In this document: piece by piece, positions 19,011 through 27,198 of the stretch
How positions within the stretch are numbered: position 1 is the stretch's first letter
Layout: every line of letters starts with the position of its first letter
Assembly: GCF_902859935.1 (NCBI RefSeq)
Contig: NZ_CADIKI010000002.1
Location: forward strand, 520,585 to 584,584
Length of the DNA: 64,000 nucleotides
Source: Paraburkholderia fynbosensis
GTDB lineage: Bacteria; Pseudomonadota; Gammaproteobacteria; Burkholderiales; Burkholderiaceae
Direction of reading: 5' to 3'
Notes under the pieces: generated by a model
What the model saw: the letters and a program-made list of their open reading frames with translations, nothing else
What the model was told of the DNA's origin: nothing
Database searches by the model: none
Program-made: the position numbers and the translations under genes

Positions 19011-19082
19011 GAGGCGGCTGCTCTCGAGCCGTCGCTTAAGCGACGGTTCGAGCCGCTGCTCGATCCACCGAGCAGCCGCCTC
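19011..19082 (-). terminator. Nested palindromes downstream of the fds operon
   Basis: A perfect 13-base outer inverted repeat (GAGGCGGCTGCTC, 19011-19023; GAGCAGCCGCCTC, 19070-19082) encloses a near-perfect 30-base palindrome at 19023-19052 centred on CTTAAG, with a single G:T pair. It begins 12 bases after the fdsD stop on the minus strand. There is no long T tract. It may be a transcript-end stabiliser, a Rho-type end or a terminator. Confidence 0.6.
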
Positions 19083-19094
19083 GATCTGAACCGC

Positions 19095-19349
19095 CTAAGC
19101 GGTCGAAGCCGCCGCGGGCGTCAACTCCTCGCGATGCCCGACGAGCGCCTCCCTGACGAAGTCCGACAACACAATGCCGTTCGCATCCGGTGCCTCGTCG
19201 AGCGCCGCCAGCAGCGCGCGCCGCATGCGCGGCTCCCAGAACCGGCGAATATGATCGGCAACCCCGGCGAGCGCCTCCTCGTGGTCCGGCATCGACTCGA
19301 AGAAGTCGCCGATCCGGTTCGCCATGTCGATCAGGTTTTGAGTGTCCAT
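19095..19349 (-). CDS. fdsD: Formate dehydrogenase delta subunit
   Basis: An 84-residue acidic protein (MDTQNLIDMANRIGDFFESM, then IRRFWEPRMRRALLAALD), matching the small delta subunit FdsD of soluble NAD-dependent, molybdenum-containing formate dehydrogenases, which is needed for assembly of the active complex. A GTG at 19361 overlaps the fdsA stop, but the ATG at 19349 has a GAGG ribosome binding site and gives the family N terminus. Last gene of fdsG-B-A-D. In Cupriavidus necator fdsC lies between A and D; here fdsA and fdsD nearly touch. Confidence 0.9.
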   Translation of the reverse strand: MDTQNLIDMANRIGDFFESMPDHEEALAGVADHIRRFWEPRMRRALLAALDEAPDANGIVLSDFVREALVGHREELTPAAASTA

Positions 19350-19357
19350 CGCTCGCC

Positions 19358-22303
19358 TCACTTACCCGATGTCGTATTGGCCAGCTCGCGCTGTCTGAGC
19401 AGATCGAGCTGCTCGCTGTTAAAGCGCGAGTAGTCCTGCTGCCATTGCGACGGCTGTTCGACCGGCGTCACCTGCACCGCGGTCACCTTGTATTCCGGAC
19501 AGTTGGTCGCCCAGTCCGAGCTATCGGTGGTGATCACGTTCGCGCCCGATTCGGGGAAGTGGAACGTCGTGTAGACCACGCCCGGCTGCATGCGCTCGGT
19601 CACCTTCGCGCGCAACACGGTCTGCCCCGCGCGCGATTCGATGCCGACCCAGTCGTCGTTCCTGATGCCGCGATCTTCGGCGTCCTGTGGATGGATTTCG
19701 AGCCGGTCCTCGTCGTGCCAGCGAGAGTTCTCGGTGCGGCGCGTTTGCGCGCCCACGTTGTACTGCGACAGGATGCGGCCGGTCGTGAGCAGCAGCGGAA
19801 ACTTGCGCGTGACTTTTTCCGGCGACGCGATGAACTTCGTGATCACGAAGCGGCCCTTGCCGCGCACGAAGGCGTCGACGTGCATGGTCGGCGTGCCGTC
19901 CGGCGCGTTCTCGTTGCACGGCCACTGGATGCTGCCGAGTTCGTCGAGCTTCTGATACGACACGCCGTGGAAAGTCGGCGTGAGACGCGCGATCTCGTCC
20001 ATGATCTGCGACGGGTGCGTGTAGTCCATTTCATAGCCGAGCGCGCGCGAGAGCAGGATCGTCGCTTCCCAGTCGGCGTAACCCGCGAGCGGCGGCATCA
20101 CCTTGCGCACGCGCGAAATGCGGCGCTCCGCGTTGGTGAAGGTGCCGTCCTTTTCGAGGAACGACGAGCCGGGCAGCAGCACGTGCGCGTACTTGGCGGT
20201 CTCGTTGAGGAAGATGTCCTGCACGACGATGCATTCCATCGACGACAGCGCCGCCGACACATGATGCGTGTTCGGGTCCGACTGCACGATGTCTTCGCCC
20301 TGGCAGTAGAGGCCCTTGAAGGTGCCGTGCACGGCGGCGTCGAACATGTTCGGAATGCGCAGGCCGGGTTCCGGCTGCAGCGTAACGTTCCAGGCGTCTT
20401 CGAACAGCGTGCGCGTGACCGTGTCGCTGATATGGCGGTAGCCCGGCAGTTCGTGCGGGAACGAGCCCATGTCGCACGAACCCTGCACGTTGTTCTGGCC
20501 GCGCAGCGGATTCACGCCCACGCCTTCGCGGCCGATGTTGCCCGTTGCCATCGCGAGGTTGGCGATGCCCATGACCATCGTCGAACCTTGCGCATGTTCG
20601 GTGACGCCAAGGCCGTAGTAGATCGCGGCATTGCCGCCCGTCGCATAGATGCGCGCGGCTTCGCGCACCTGCTGCGCGGGCACGCCGGTGAATGCCTCCG
20701 TGGCTTCCGGCGCGTTCTCCGGCAGCGCGACGAAATCGCGCCACTGCCCGAACGCGCGGGTTTCGCAACGCTCGGCGATGAACGCTTCGTTCAGCAGACC
20801 TTCGGTGACGATCACGTGCGCGAGCGCGTTCACGATGGCCACGTTGGTGCCCGGGCGCAATTGCAGATGATGCGACGCCTTCACGTGCGGCGTATCGACG
20901 ATATCGATGCGCCGCGGATCGACGACGATCAGCTTCGCGCCCTCGCGCACGCGGCGCTTCAGACGCGAGGCGAACACCGGGTGGCCGTCGGTCGGATTCG
21001 CGCCGATCACCATGATGACGTCGGCTTTATCGACCGACGCGAACGTCTGCGTGCCCGCCGATTCGCCGATCGTCGTCTTCAGGCCATAGCCGGTCGGCGA
21101 GTGGCACACGCGCGCGCAGGTGTCGACGTTGTTGTTGCCGAACGCGGCGCGCACGAGCTTCTGGACGAGATAGGTTTCCTCGTTCGTGCAGCGCGACGAC
21201 GTGATGCCGCCGATCGAATCGCGCCCGTGCTTCTCCTGGATGCGGCGGAATTCGGACGCGGCATAGCTGATCGCTTCTTCCCAGCTGACTTCGCGCCACG
21301 GGTCGGTGATCTTCGCACGGATCATCGGCTTCGTGATGCGGTCCTTGTGCGTCGCGTAGCCCCACGCGAATCGGCCCTTCACGCAGGCGTGGCCTTCGTT
21401 GGCCTGGCCGTTCTTGTGCGGCACCATCCGCACGACCTGGTTGCCCTTCATCTCTGCCTTGAACGAGCAGCCGACGCCGCAATACGCGCAGGTGGTGACG
21501 ACCGAATGCTCGGACTGGCCGAGCATGATCACGGACTTTTCCTGCAGGGTCGCAGTCGGGCATGCGGCGACGCACGCGCCGCACGACACGCACTCCGAGT
21601 CCATGAACGGCTGGTTCTCACTGGCCGCCACGCGCGATTCGAAGCCGCGTGCGGCAATGGTCAGCGCGAACGTGCCTTGCGTTTCCTCGCATGCGCGCAC
21701 GCAGCGATTACAGACGATGCACTTCGACGGGTCGTACGTGAAGTACGGGTTCGACTCGTCCTTCTTGTCCTTCAGGTGATTCGCGCCGTCGAAACCGTAG
21801 CGCACTTCGCGCAGCCCGGTCACCCCCGCCATGTCCTGCAGCTCGCAGTCGCCGTTGGCGGGGCAGGTGAGGCAGTCGAGCGGGTGGTCGGAGATGTACA
21901 GCTCCATGACGTTGCGGCGCAGCGACTGCAGACGCTCCGTTTGCGTGCGGACCTTCATGCCTGCTTCGACCGGCGTCGTGCACGACGCGGGATAGCCGCG
22001 CTTGCCTTCGATTTCGACGAGACACAGCCGGCACGAGCCGAACGGTTCGAGCGAATCGGTCGCGCAGAGCTTCGGCACGTTGACGCCGGCTTCGGCGGCG
22101 GCGCGCATCACCGAGGTGCCGGCGGGCACCGTGATCGCCTGGCCGTCAATTTCGAGCGTGACGTCGACGTCGGCGTGACGCGCGGGGGTGCCGTAGTCGG
22201 TGTCGTCGAGGAACGAGCGGGTGGCGCGTTGCTGCGCTTGCGACTTGCACGCGCAGTTGCCTGAGCCGCAGCCGCCGGCGGGAGAGTTGAGCATGTCTGA
22301 CAT
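19358..22303 (-). CDS. fdsA: NAD-dependent formate dehydrogenase, molybdopterin alpha subunit
   Basis: A 981-residue catalytic subunit oxidising formate to CO2. Cofactor ligands are all visible: [2Fe-2S] Cys80/91/94/108; His140 with Cys144/147/153; ferredoxin-type clusters Cys195/198/201/205 and Cys238/241/244/248; and Cys272/275/279/307 at the entrance to the bis-MGD domain. Active-site Cys400-His401 is in ARVCHSPTGYGL, so this is a Cys, not a selenocysteine, enzyme. The N-terminal extension carries extra cysteines (12, 17, 19). Start ATG 22303 has AGGAG upstream, 14 bases after fdsB. Electrons pass to FdsB/FdsG and NAD+. Confidence 0.97.
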   Translation of the reverse strand: MSDMLNSPAGGCGSGNCACKSQAQQRATRSFLDDTDYGTPARHADVDVTLEIDGQAITVPAGTSVMRAAAEAGVNVPKLCATDSLEPFGSCRLCLVEIEGKRGYPASCTTPVEAGMKVRTQTERLQSLRRNVMELYISDHPLDCLTCPANGDCELQDMAGVTGLREVRYGFDGANHLKDKKDESNPYFTYDPSKCIVCNRCVRACEETQGTFALTIAARGFESRVAASENQPFMDSECVSCGACVAACPTATLQEKSVIMLGQSEHSVVTTCAYCGVGCSFKAEMKGNQVVRMVPHKNGQANEGHACVKGRFAWGYATHKDRITKPMIRAKITDPWREVSWEEAISYAASEFRRIQEKHGRDSIGGITSSRCTNEETYLVQKLVRAAFGNNNVDTCARVCHSPTGYGLKTTIGESAGTQTFASVDKADVIMVIGANPTDGHPVFASRLKRRVREGAKLIVVDPRRIDIVDTPHVKASHHLQLRPGTNVAIVNALAHVIVTEGLLNEAFIAERCETRAFGQWRDFVALPENAPEATEAFTGVPAQQVREAARIYATGGNAAIYYGLGVTEHAQGSTMVMGIANLAMATGNIGREGVGVNPLRGQNNVQGSCDMGSFPHELPGYRHISDTVTRTLFEDAWNVTLQPEPGLRIPNMFDAAVHGTFKGLYCQGEDIVQSDPNTHHVSAALSSMECIVVQDIFLNETAKYAHVLLPGSSFLEKDGTFTNAERRISRVRKVMPPLAGYADWEATILLSRALGYEMDYTHPSQIMDEIARLTPTFHGVSYQKLDELGSIQWPCNENAPDGTPTMHVDAFVRGKGRFVITKFIASPEKVTRKFPLLLTTGRILSQYNVGAQTRRTENSRWHDEDRLEIHPQDAEDRGIRNDDWVGIESRAGQTVLRAKVTERMQPGVVYTTFHFPESGANVITTDSSDWATNCPEYKVTAVQVTPVEQPSQWQQDYSRFNSEQLDLLRQRELANTTSGK

Positions 22304-22317
22304 GGTGAGCTCCTGGG

Positions 22318-23886
22318 TCAGGCCGCGGCCTTGGGCACGCTGTGAGTTGTATCGGCGAGACCGAAGTCTTCGGGGAAATGGTCGAGCGCGGACAGCACCG
22401 GGAACGGCGTCATGCCGCCCATCGCGCAGAGCGAGCCGGACACCATCGTGTCGCACAGATCGCGCAGCAACTGCACCTGGCGCGTGGACGTGTCGCCGTT
22501 GCGAATCCGGCCGATCACTTCGACGCCGCGCGTCGAGCCGATCCGGCACGGCGTGCACTTGCCGCACGATTCGATCGCGCAGAAGTGCATCGCGTACTGC
22601 GCGAGCTCGGCGAGATTCGACGTGTCGTCATGCACGACGAGACCGCCGTGGCCGACCACCGCGCCGACCGCCGCATACGCCTCGTAGTCCATCGGAATGT
22701 CCCACTGGCTTTCAGGCAGATACGTGCCGAGCGGGCCGCCCACCTGCACGGCACGCGCCGGCCGGCCGCTGGCCGTGCCGCCGCCGAAGCCGTAGAGCAG
22801 TTCGCGCAGCGTCACGCCGAACGCGAGTTCGACGAGGCCGCCTTGCTTGACGTTGCCGGCCAGCTGGAACGGCAGCGTGCCGCGCGAGCGGCCCATGCCG
22901 AAGTCTTTGTAGAACGCCGCGCCGCGCGCGAAGATGATCGGCACGGTGGCGAGCGTGATCACGTTGTTGATTACGCTAGGCTGGCCGAACAGGCCCGAGA
23001 GCGCCGGCACCGGCGGCTTCGCACGCACGATCCCGCGCTTGCCTTCGAGCGATTCGAGCAGCGCGGTTTCCTCGCCGCAGACGTACGACCCGGCGCCTTT
23101 CGCGACGAACAGTTCGAAGCGGTGCGCGCTCTCGCCGAGCACGCTGTCGCCGAGCCAGCCGGCGGCGCGCGCGCGGGCGATGGCCGCTTCGAGCGTCGCG
23201 ATCGAATGCGGATATTCGCTGCGTACGTAGATGTAGCCGACCGTCGCGCCGGTCACGACGCCCGCGATGATCATGCCTTCGACCAGCATGTACGGATCGC
23301 TTTCCATCACGAGGCGATCGGAGAAGGTGCCCGAGTCGCCTTCGTCGGCATTGCAGACGATGTACTTTTGCGCCGCTTGCGCGCCGCGCACCGTGCGCCA
23401 TTTGATGCCGGCCGGGAACGCAGCGCCGCCGCGGCCCCGCAGGCCGGATTCGATCAGCGCGGCGCAGGCGGCGTCGCCGTCGGTTCGCAGCGCCTGACGC
23501 AGGCCTTCGAGGCCGCCGTGCGCGACGTAATCGTCGATCGAGAGCGGGTCGGTGATGCCGATGCGCGCGAAGGTCAGGCGTTGCTGCTTCTTCAGATACG
23601 GAATCTCGTCGACCACGCCGACGCGCCGCGCATGCTCGCCGCCTGCGACGAAGCCGGCGTCGAACAGCGCGGCGACGTCATCGGCTTCGATGTTGGCATA
23701 GCCGATGCGGCCTTCGGCGGTGGCGACTTCGACGAGCGGTTCGAGCCACAGCAGGCCGCGCGAACCGTTGCGCACCAGTTCGATCTCGACGCCGCGGCGC
23801 GCGGCTTCGGCTTCAATGGCCTGCGCCACGGCATCGGCGCCGAGCGCGAGCGCCGACGAATCGCGGGGAACGTAGATGCGCGTCAT
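22318..23886 (-). CDS. fdsB: NAD-dependent formate dehydrogenase beta subunit (NuoF-like)
   Basis: A 522-residue diaphorase subunit, homologous to NuoF of complex I, that binds FMN and NAD(H). The N-terminal ~110 residues form a thioredoxin-like domain. The NuoF part has the Gly-rich GLRGRGGAAFPAGIKW nucleotide-binding loop, NADEGDSGTFSDR, and the [4Fe-4S] motif ESCGKCTPCR near the C terminus. Its ATG overlaps the fdsG stop by four bases (ATGA), showing translational coupling. It passes electrons from FdsA to NAD+. Confidence 0.96.
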   Translation of the reverse strand: MTRIYVPRDSSALALGADAVAQAIEAEAARRGVEIELVRNGSRGLLWLEPLVEVATAEGRIGYANIEADDVAALFDAGFVAGGEHARRVGVVDEIPYLKKQQRLTFARIGITDPLSIDDYVAHGGLEGLRQALRTDGDAACAALIESGLRGRGGAAFPAGIKWRTVRGAQAAQKYIVCNADEGDSGTFSDRLVMESDPYMLVEGMIIAGVVTGATVGYIYVRSEYPHSIATLEAAIARARAAGWLGDSVLGESAHRFELFVAKGAGSYVCGEETALLESLEGKRGIVRAKPPVPALSGLFGQPSVINNVITLATVPIIFARGAAFYKDFGMGRSRGTLPFQLAGNVKQGGLVELAFGVTLRELLYGFGGGTASGRPARAVQVGGPLGTYLPESQWDIPMDYEAYAAVGAVVGHGGLVVHDDTSNLAELAQYAMHFCAIESCGKCTPCRIGSTRGVEVIGRIRNGDTSTRQVQLLRDLCDTMVSGSLCAMGGMTPFPVLSALDHFPEDFGLADTTHSVPKAAA

Positions 23887-24368
23887 GCCGGCACCTCCAC
23901 GCATTTGCTGGCGGCGGCGAAGAGCGCGTCGAATTTCTGCGGCGTGACCCTCGCGTGCAATGTGCCGTTGAGCATCATTGCCGGCGACAGTGCGCATTGA
24001 CCGAGGCAATACACCGACTCCAGTTCCACCGTCGCGCCAGGCTGATGGCCGGCGTCGAAGCGGCAACCGGTGTGCGCCTCAATGTGCTGGGCGAGCGCTT
24101 CGGTGCCCATGCTGCGGCAGGCTTCCGCGCGGCACAGTTGCACGGTGACCGGCGCGGCGGGCTCGCTGCGGAAGTGGTGGTAGTAGGTGATGACGCCGTG
24201 CACTTCGGCACGCGACAGGTTCAGCGCACGCGCGAGCGGCGCAACGGCGCCGGGCGGCACGTAGCCGAGTTCATCCTGAATCGCGTGCAACACCGCAAGC
24301 AGCGACATACCCGGACGCGCGTGACGCTGCACGAGCTGATCCGGCACGATAGTGAGGGAATCGGTCAA
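23883..24368 (-). CDS. fdsG: NAD-dependent formate dehydrogenase gamma subunit (NuoE-like)
   Basis: A 161-residue thioredoxin-fold [2Fe-2S] protein like NuoE. Cluster cysteines are in LCRAEACRSMG and YCLGQCALSP, and the N-terminal half carries the family sequence LNLSRAEVHGVITYYHHF. I place the start at the TTG at 24368 because a full GGAGGAG lies six bases upstream; the ATG at 24389 lacks a ribosome binding site. First gene of the fds operon, divergent from the fdsR-like regulator. Confidence 0.95.
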   Translation of the reverse strand: MTDSLTIVPDQLVQRHARPGMSLLAVLHAIQDELGYVPPGAVAPLARALNLSRAEVHGVITYYHHFRSEPAAPVTVQLCRAEACRSMGTEALAQHIEAHTGCRFDAGHQPGATVELESVYCLGQCALSPAMMLNGTLHARVTPQKFDALFAAASKCVEVPA

Positions 24369-24508
24369 AGGGGGCTCCTCCAAGGTCATATATGCACTTG
24401 TTATTCATAAAGCGTGCACTTATGCTTCGTCTATTCAAATATGGTGTAGGTATAGCCGAACGATAGGCGGGCAAATCGGCTCGCGCAATAGGAAAGAGTT
24501 GAACATAT
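24369..24508. promoter_or_regulatory. Divergent fds operon/fdsR control region
   Basis: A 140-base AT-richer gap. TGCACTT occurs twice in the same orientation (24393-24399 and 24415-24421), 22 bases or two helical turns apart. Overlapping them, TGCAC and GTGCA form an inverted repeat. The arrangement suits binding of the FdsR-like regulator, but this is inference from position only. Confidence 0.5.
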
Positions 24509-25597
24509 ATGATCAGGATCGAATGTCAGGCACAACTGGTGGTGAAGGGTGCGGACGGGCGCGAATCCAGCCTGTCGGACGTGGTGCCGCTGCTCGCGCT
24601 CGTCGACGAATCCGGCAGCATCGCGCAGGCGGCTACGCTTAAGGGTTTGTCCTACCGGCATGCGTGGGGTTTGCTGCGCGGCATCGAAGAGCGTCTGGGC
24701 GGTCCGTTGATCGCCAAGGAGCGTGGCCGCGGCTCCGTGCTATCCGAGCTTGGGCAGGCGGTTCTGCGTGCGCAGCGTCTGTGCGGCGAGCGGCTCGACG
24801 GCAACATGCAGGCGCTCGCGAGCGAAGTGGCGAGCGACCTGAATCGCTGGCTCGCGCCGCTCGCCGACGACGTGCGGATTCATGCGTCGCACGGCTACGC
24901 GGTGGCCACGCTGGTGACGGTGCTGGTCGCGAGCGATCTGCCGGTCGAGATCAAATACCGCGACGGTGTGGACGCCGTCAGCGCGCTCGCGCGCGGCGAG
25001 TGCGACCTGGCGGGCTTTCACCTGCCGCTTGGCGAGTTCCGCGCGGCTTGCGCCGACACGTACCGGCGCTGGCTCGATCCGCAGCGGCACGTGCTCGTGC
25101 ACCTCACGCGACGCAAGCAGGGGCTGTTCATCGGCAAGGGCAATCCGAAACGGATCGACGGACTCCGCGATCTCGCACGCGACGACATTCGCTTTGTCAA
25201 TCGTCAGCCGGGCTCGGGCACGCGCATCCTGCTCGATCTCGCCCTGCGCCAGCTCGGCATCGATCCGGACCGGGTCAATGGCTATGCGTCGACCGAACTC
25301 ACGCATTCGGCGATCGCGGCGTTCGTCGCGAGCGGCATGGCGGATGTGGGCTTCGGTGTGGAGCCTGCGGCGCATCACTTCGGGCTCGACTTCATCCCGA
25401 TCGTCGACGAGGACTATTACTTCGCGTGCGACCGCGCGAATCTCGAACGCACGCCGCTCGCCACGGTGATCGATCTGTTGCGTGGCAGCGCGTTTCGACA
25501 TAACGTCGAGCATCTCGACGGCTACGATCCGCGCGGCTGCGGCAAGCTCGTCGATCTTGCCGCCGGTCTCGCCGGATCCCCCGATGCGCTGACGTAA
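24509..25597 (+). CDS. fdsR: FdsR-like regulator: ModE-type HTH fused to a periplasmic-binding-protein-like domain
   Basis: A 362-residue cytoplasmic regulator. The N-terminal ~100 residues are a LysR/ModE-like winged helix (VVPLLALVDESGSIAQAA, then SYRHAWGLLRGIEERLG). Residues ~130-340 form a substrate-binding-protein-like domain of the molybdate/tungstate type (VNRQPGSGTRILLDLALRQ, DVGFGVEPAAHHFGLDFIP). FdsR homologues sit divergently next to fdsGBACD and respond to formate. Start ATG 24509 with GGAAAG upstream. Expected to control the fds operon through the shared gap; the symbol is given by position and architecture. Confidence 0.85.
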   Translation: MIRIECQAQLVVKGADGRESSLSDVVPLLALVDESGSIAQAATLKGLSYRHAWGLLRGIEERLGGPLIAKERGRGSVLSELGQAVLRAQRLCGERLDGNMQALASEVASDLNRWLAPLADDVRIHASHGYAVATLVTVLVASDLPVEIKYRDGVDAVSALARGECDLAGFHLPLGEFRAACADTYRRWLDPQRHVLVHLTRRKQGLFIGKGNPKRIDGLRDLARDDIRFVNRQPGSGTRILLDLALRQLGIDPDRVNGYASTELTHSAIAAFVASGMADVGFGVEPAAHHFGLDFIPIVDEDYYFACDRANLERTPLATVIDLLRGSAFRHNVEHLDGYDPRGCGKLVDLAAGLAGSPDALT

Positions 25598-25706
25598 GAG
25601 GCTGTAAACTTCGGGCTGCCTGCGGCGCTGCGAATCGCCGCCGTTTCGGCTACTCTCTCAACTTCCGCTTCCGCCTTAACCGCGCGCCACGCCGCGCTGA
25701 CTCGAT

Positions 25707-25973
25707 ATGAAAGCTCTTCTCCACGTATGTGCCGCCGCCGCGACGGCGAGTGTGCTGCTCGCTACCGCCCCGGTCGCCTTTGCACAGAATTCACCCGGCG
25801 TGCCGGGCGGCATCCTGCAAGACCAGTTCCGTCTTGCCGAACATCCGCAAATGCCGTTTGCCGCGTCGGCGCCGTCGGGCAAATACCAGTCCGGCAAAAA
25901 GTCGGCCATGCGCAAGCGCGGCGACATGGGCGATCCGAACGGCTGCAATCTGCAGTGTCCTAAAGACGAATAA
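25707..25973 (+). CDS. Small secreted protein, function unknown
   Basis: An 88-residue protein with a clear Sec signal peptide (MKALLHVCAAAATASVLLAT, cleavage after AFA near residue 26). The mature part is about 62 residues, basic in the middle (GKKSAMRKRGD), and ends with two cysteines in GCNLQCPKDE that could form a disulfide. I do not recognise a family. It follows fdsR by 109 bases on the same strand but shows no evident functional link to formate metabolism. Confidence 0.7.
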   Translation: MKALLHVCAAAATASVLLATAPVAFAQNSPGVPGGILQDQFRLAEHPQMPFAASAPSGKYQSGKKSAMRKRGDMGDPNGCNLQCPKDE

Positions 25974-26051
25974 CGTTGCCCGCATGGCGGCGCAGGGCTC
26001 GCCCCGGCGCCGCCGTTTCACGGCCGATGTTCGATCGGCCGCTGCTCACAC

Positions 26052-26420
26052 TCAGGGCTTGGCCGTGTGCCACATGTCCTTGAAGCCTTCCCCCTTCGCA
26101 TCCCCCGCCTGCTTGTCCTCCGCGTAGCGATACAGCGGATGGCCCTTGTACGCCCATTGCTTCTTGCCGTCGGCGCCGGGGATCAGCGTCCAGTCGCCCG
26201 ACGGTTTGTCCGCCGGGCCCGCCGTGGCCGCGGGCCAGTGGCTCATGCAGCCGCCGGTACAGGCGCTCACGCCGGGCGTGGTGTCTTTGTCGAACGTATA
26301 GAGCGTCATGCCGTCCGCATTGACAAAGCGGCCATTGTTCACCTTGGGCGGGTCGGCGAACGCGCTTTGTTGCAGCGCGACTAGCGCGAGCGGGGCGAGG
26401 AAAAGGATGGTCTTGCGCAT
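26052..26420 (-). CDS. Secreted repeat protein (PF03640-like lipoprotein family)
   Basis: A 122-residue exported protein with a signal peptide (MRKTILFLAPLALVALQQSA, cleavage near AFA-D). It has two copies of a GxxLYxFxxD-type unit: GMTLYTFDKD with CTGGCMSHWPA, and KGHPLYRYAEDKQAGD. This matches the secreted repeat of unknown function PF03640; no lipobox Cys is seen, so it is probably periplasmic. The start has AGGAG eight bases upstream. Related proteins are widespread and uncharacterised. It is convergent with the small secreted protein gene. Confidence 0.85.
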   Translation of the reverse strand: MRKTILFLAPLALVALQQSAFADPPKVNNGRFVNADGMTLYTFDKDTTPGVSACTGGCMSHWPAATAGPADKPSGDWTLIPGADGKKQWAYKGHPLYRYAEDKQAGDAKGEGFKDMWHTAKP

Positions 26421-27006
26421 GATGCGGGCTCCTGGGTTGACAGTGTGGTTGACTGCGTGTGGTTGGAGTATAGGCAGCGGGTGGAATCCGGCCGGCCATC
26501 GGTGTGCCTGCCAGCAATAAACGGATGAGCGCGGGTGGATATTCCGTGTCGGGTCGATTGTTGCGGAGTTTTTCGTAAAGCCGTGATTTGCGGCGATTAA
26601 GTTTATTGAAATTGCAAATGGGCCGTGAATTTTCCTTGCGGAATTGGGAAGGTTCCCTGTCATTTTTATGAAAAATAATTCAGTCTATTGGCCATATTTA
26701 ATGTGGCTGCGCTATTGTCGTGTCTGATTAATGAGTAAATCAATGAGTGTTTTAGCCGGCTGCGGATAAAGACAAGACGCCCAAGGAAGAAGATCGTCGA
26801 CGCGTGGCGCCGCGGCGTGCCGCGATGCATGTATGTGGCGCCTGCGATTTGATAATCGGGTGGTGGTTATTAAATACACCCGGGAAGTGTAAAAAAACGC
26901 AAAGAGCCACTCATAAAGAATTCCCGATGTTAGGATTTGCATCGCTCGGTGAATCGGGGTTTTATCTCGCGAGCTAATTTTTTTAACCATTAGATAGGTA
27001 ATCAAA
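26421..27006. other. AT-rich noncoding stretch upstream of the peptide gene, with candidate promoter
   Basis: About 590 bases with markedly lower GC than the genome average and no convincing gene. A sigma70-like promoter can be drawn: TTGCAT (26937-26942), 17-base spacer, TTTTAT (26960-26965). CCCGAT (26923-26928) and ATCGGG (26953-26958) form an inverted repeat across it. A 12-codon open frame at 26731-26769 ends in VLAGCG. A ribosome binding site (AGGT) precedes the peptide gene. Confidence 0.45.
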
Positions 27007-27114
27007 ATGCAAAAGATCAATCGCAATGACTTGGCTAAATCCGCTGTTGCAGGCGGCTGCTGCAAGGGCGCTGCCAGTACGCCGGCCACGCAGACGCCCG
27101 TTGTCAAGGCGTAA
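27007..27114 (+). CDS. Putative double-glycine-leader peptide precursor (microcin/RiPP-like)
   Basis: A 35-codon gene in front of a peptide export system. The first 17 residues are a polar leader beginning MQKINRNDLA and ending AVAGG, the type cut by C39 peptidases after the second Gly. The predicted core of 18 residues starts with vicinal cysteines (CCKG) and continues rich in Ala, Thr, Pro and Val, ending in KA. Hydrophobic leader residues are Val-4, Leu-9 and Ile-14, not the textbook -4/-7/-12. A ribosome binding site (AGGT) lies nine bases upstream. The tiny size, leader, Cys pair and the following C39/ABC, HlyD and TolC genes support a secreted peptide; activity is inference. Confidence 0.75.
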   Translation: MQKINRNDLAKSAVAGGCCKGAASTPATQTPVVKA

Positions 27115-27141
27115 GCTTGTGAAGGCGTAAAAGTCTCACGC

Positions 27142-27177
27142 GCCGGAGTGGTCGTCGTACGACCACTCCGGCCCTTT
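27142..27177 (+). terminator. Strong hairpin between the peptide gene and the export genes
   Basis: A perfect 14-base stem (27142-27155 with 27159-27172), 3-base loop, followed by CCCTTT. Placed 27 bases after the peptide stop codon, it should end or stabilise a short peptide mRNA and let only part of transcription continue into the export genes. Confidence 0.75.
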
Positions 27178-27198
27178 CGCGTCAACGTGGAGTGAAAT

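Noticed and set aside
19190..22264. Long open frame antisense to fdsA (over 1000 codons)
   Set aside because: It mirrors fdsA, whose cofactor motifs are complete; the antisense translation is Arg/His-rich with no recognisable motif, a usual effect of high-GC codon use.
26712..27185. 157-codon open frame on the minus strand across the peptide gene
   Set aside because: No ribosome binding site or known motif; it runs through the terminator hairpin, and the plus-strand peptide gene with ribosome binding site explains the region better.
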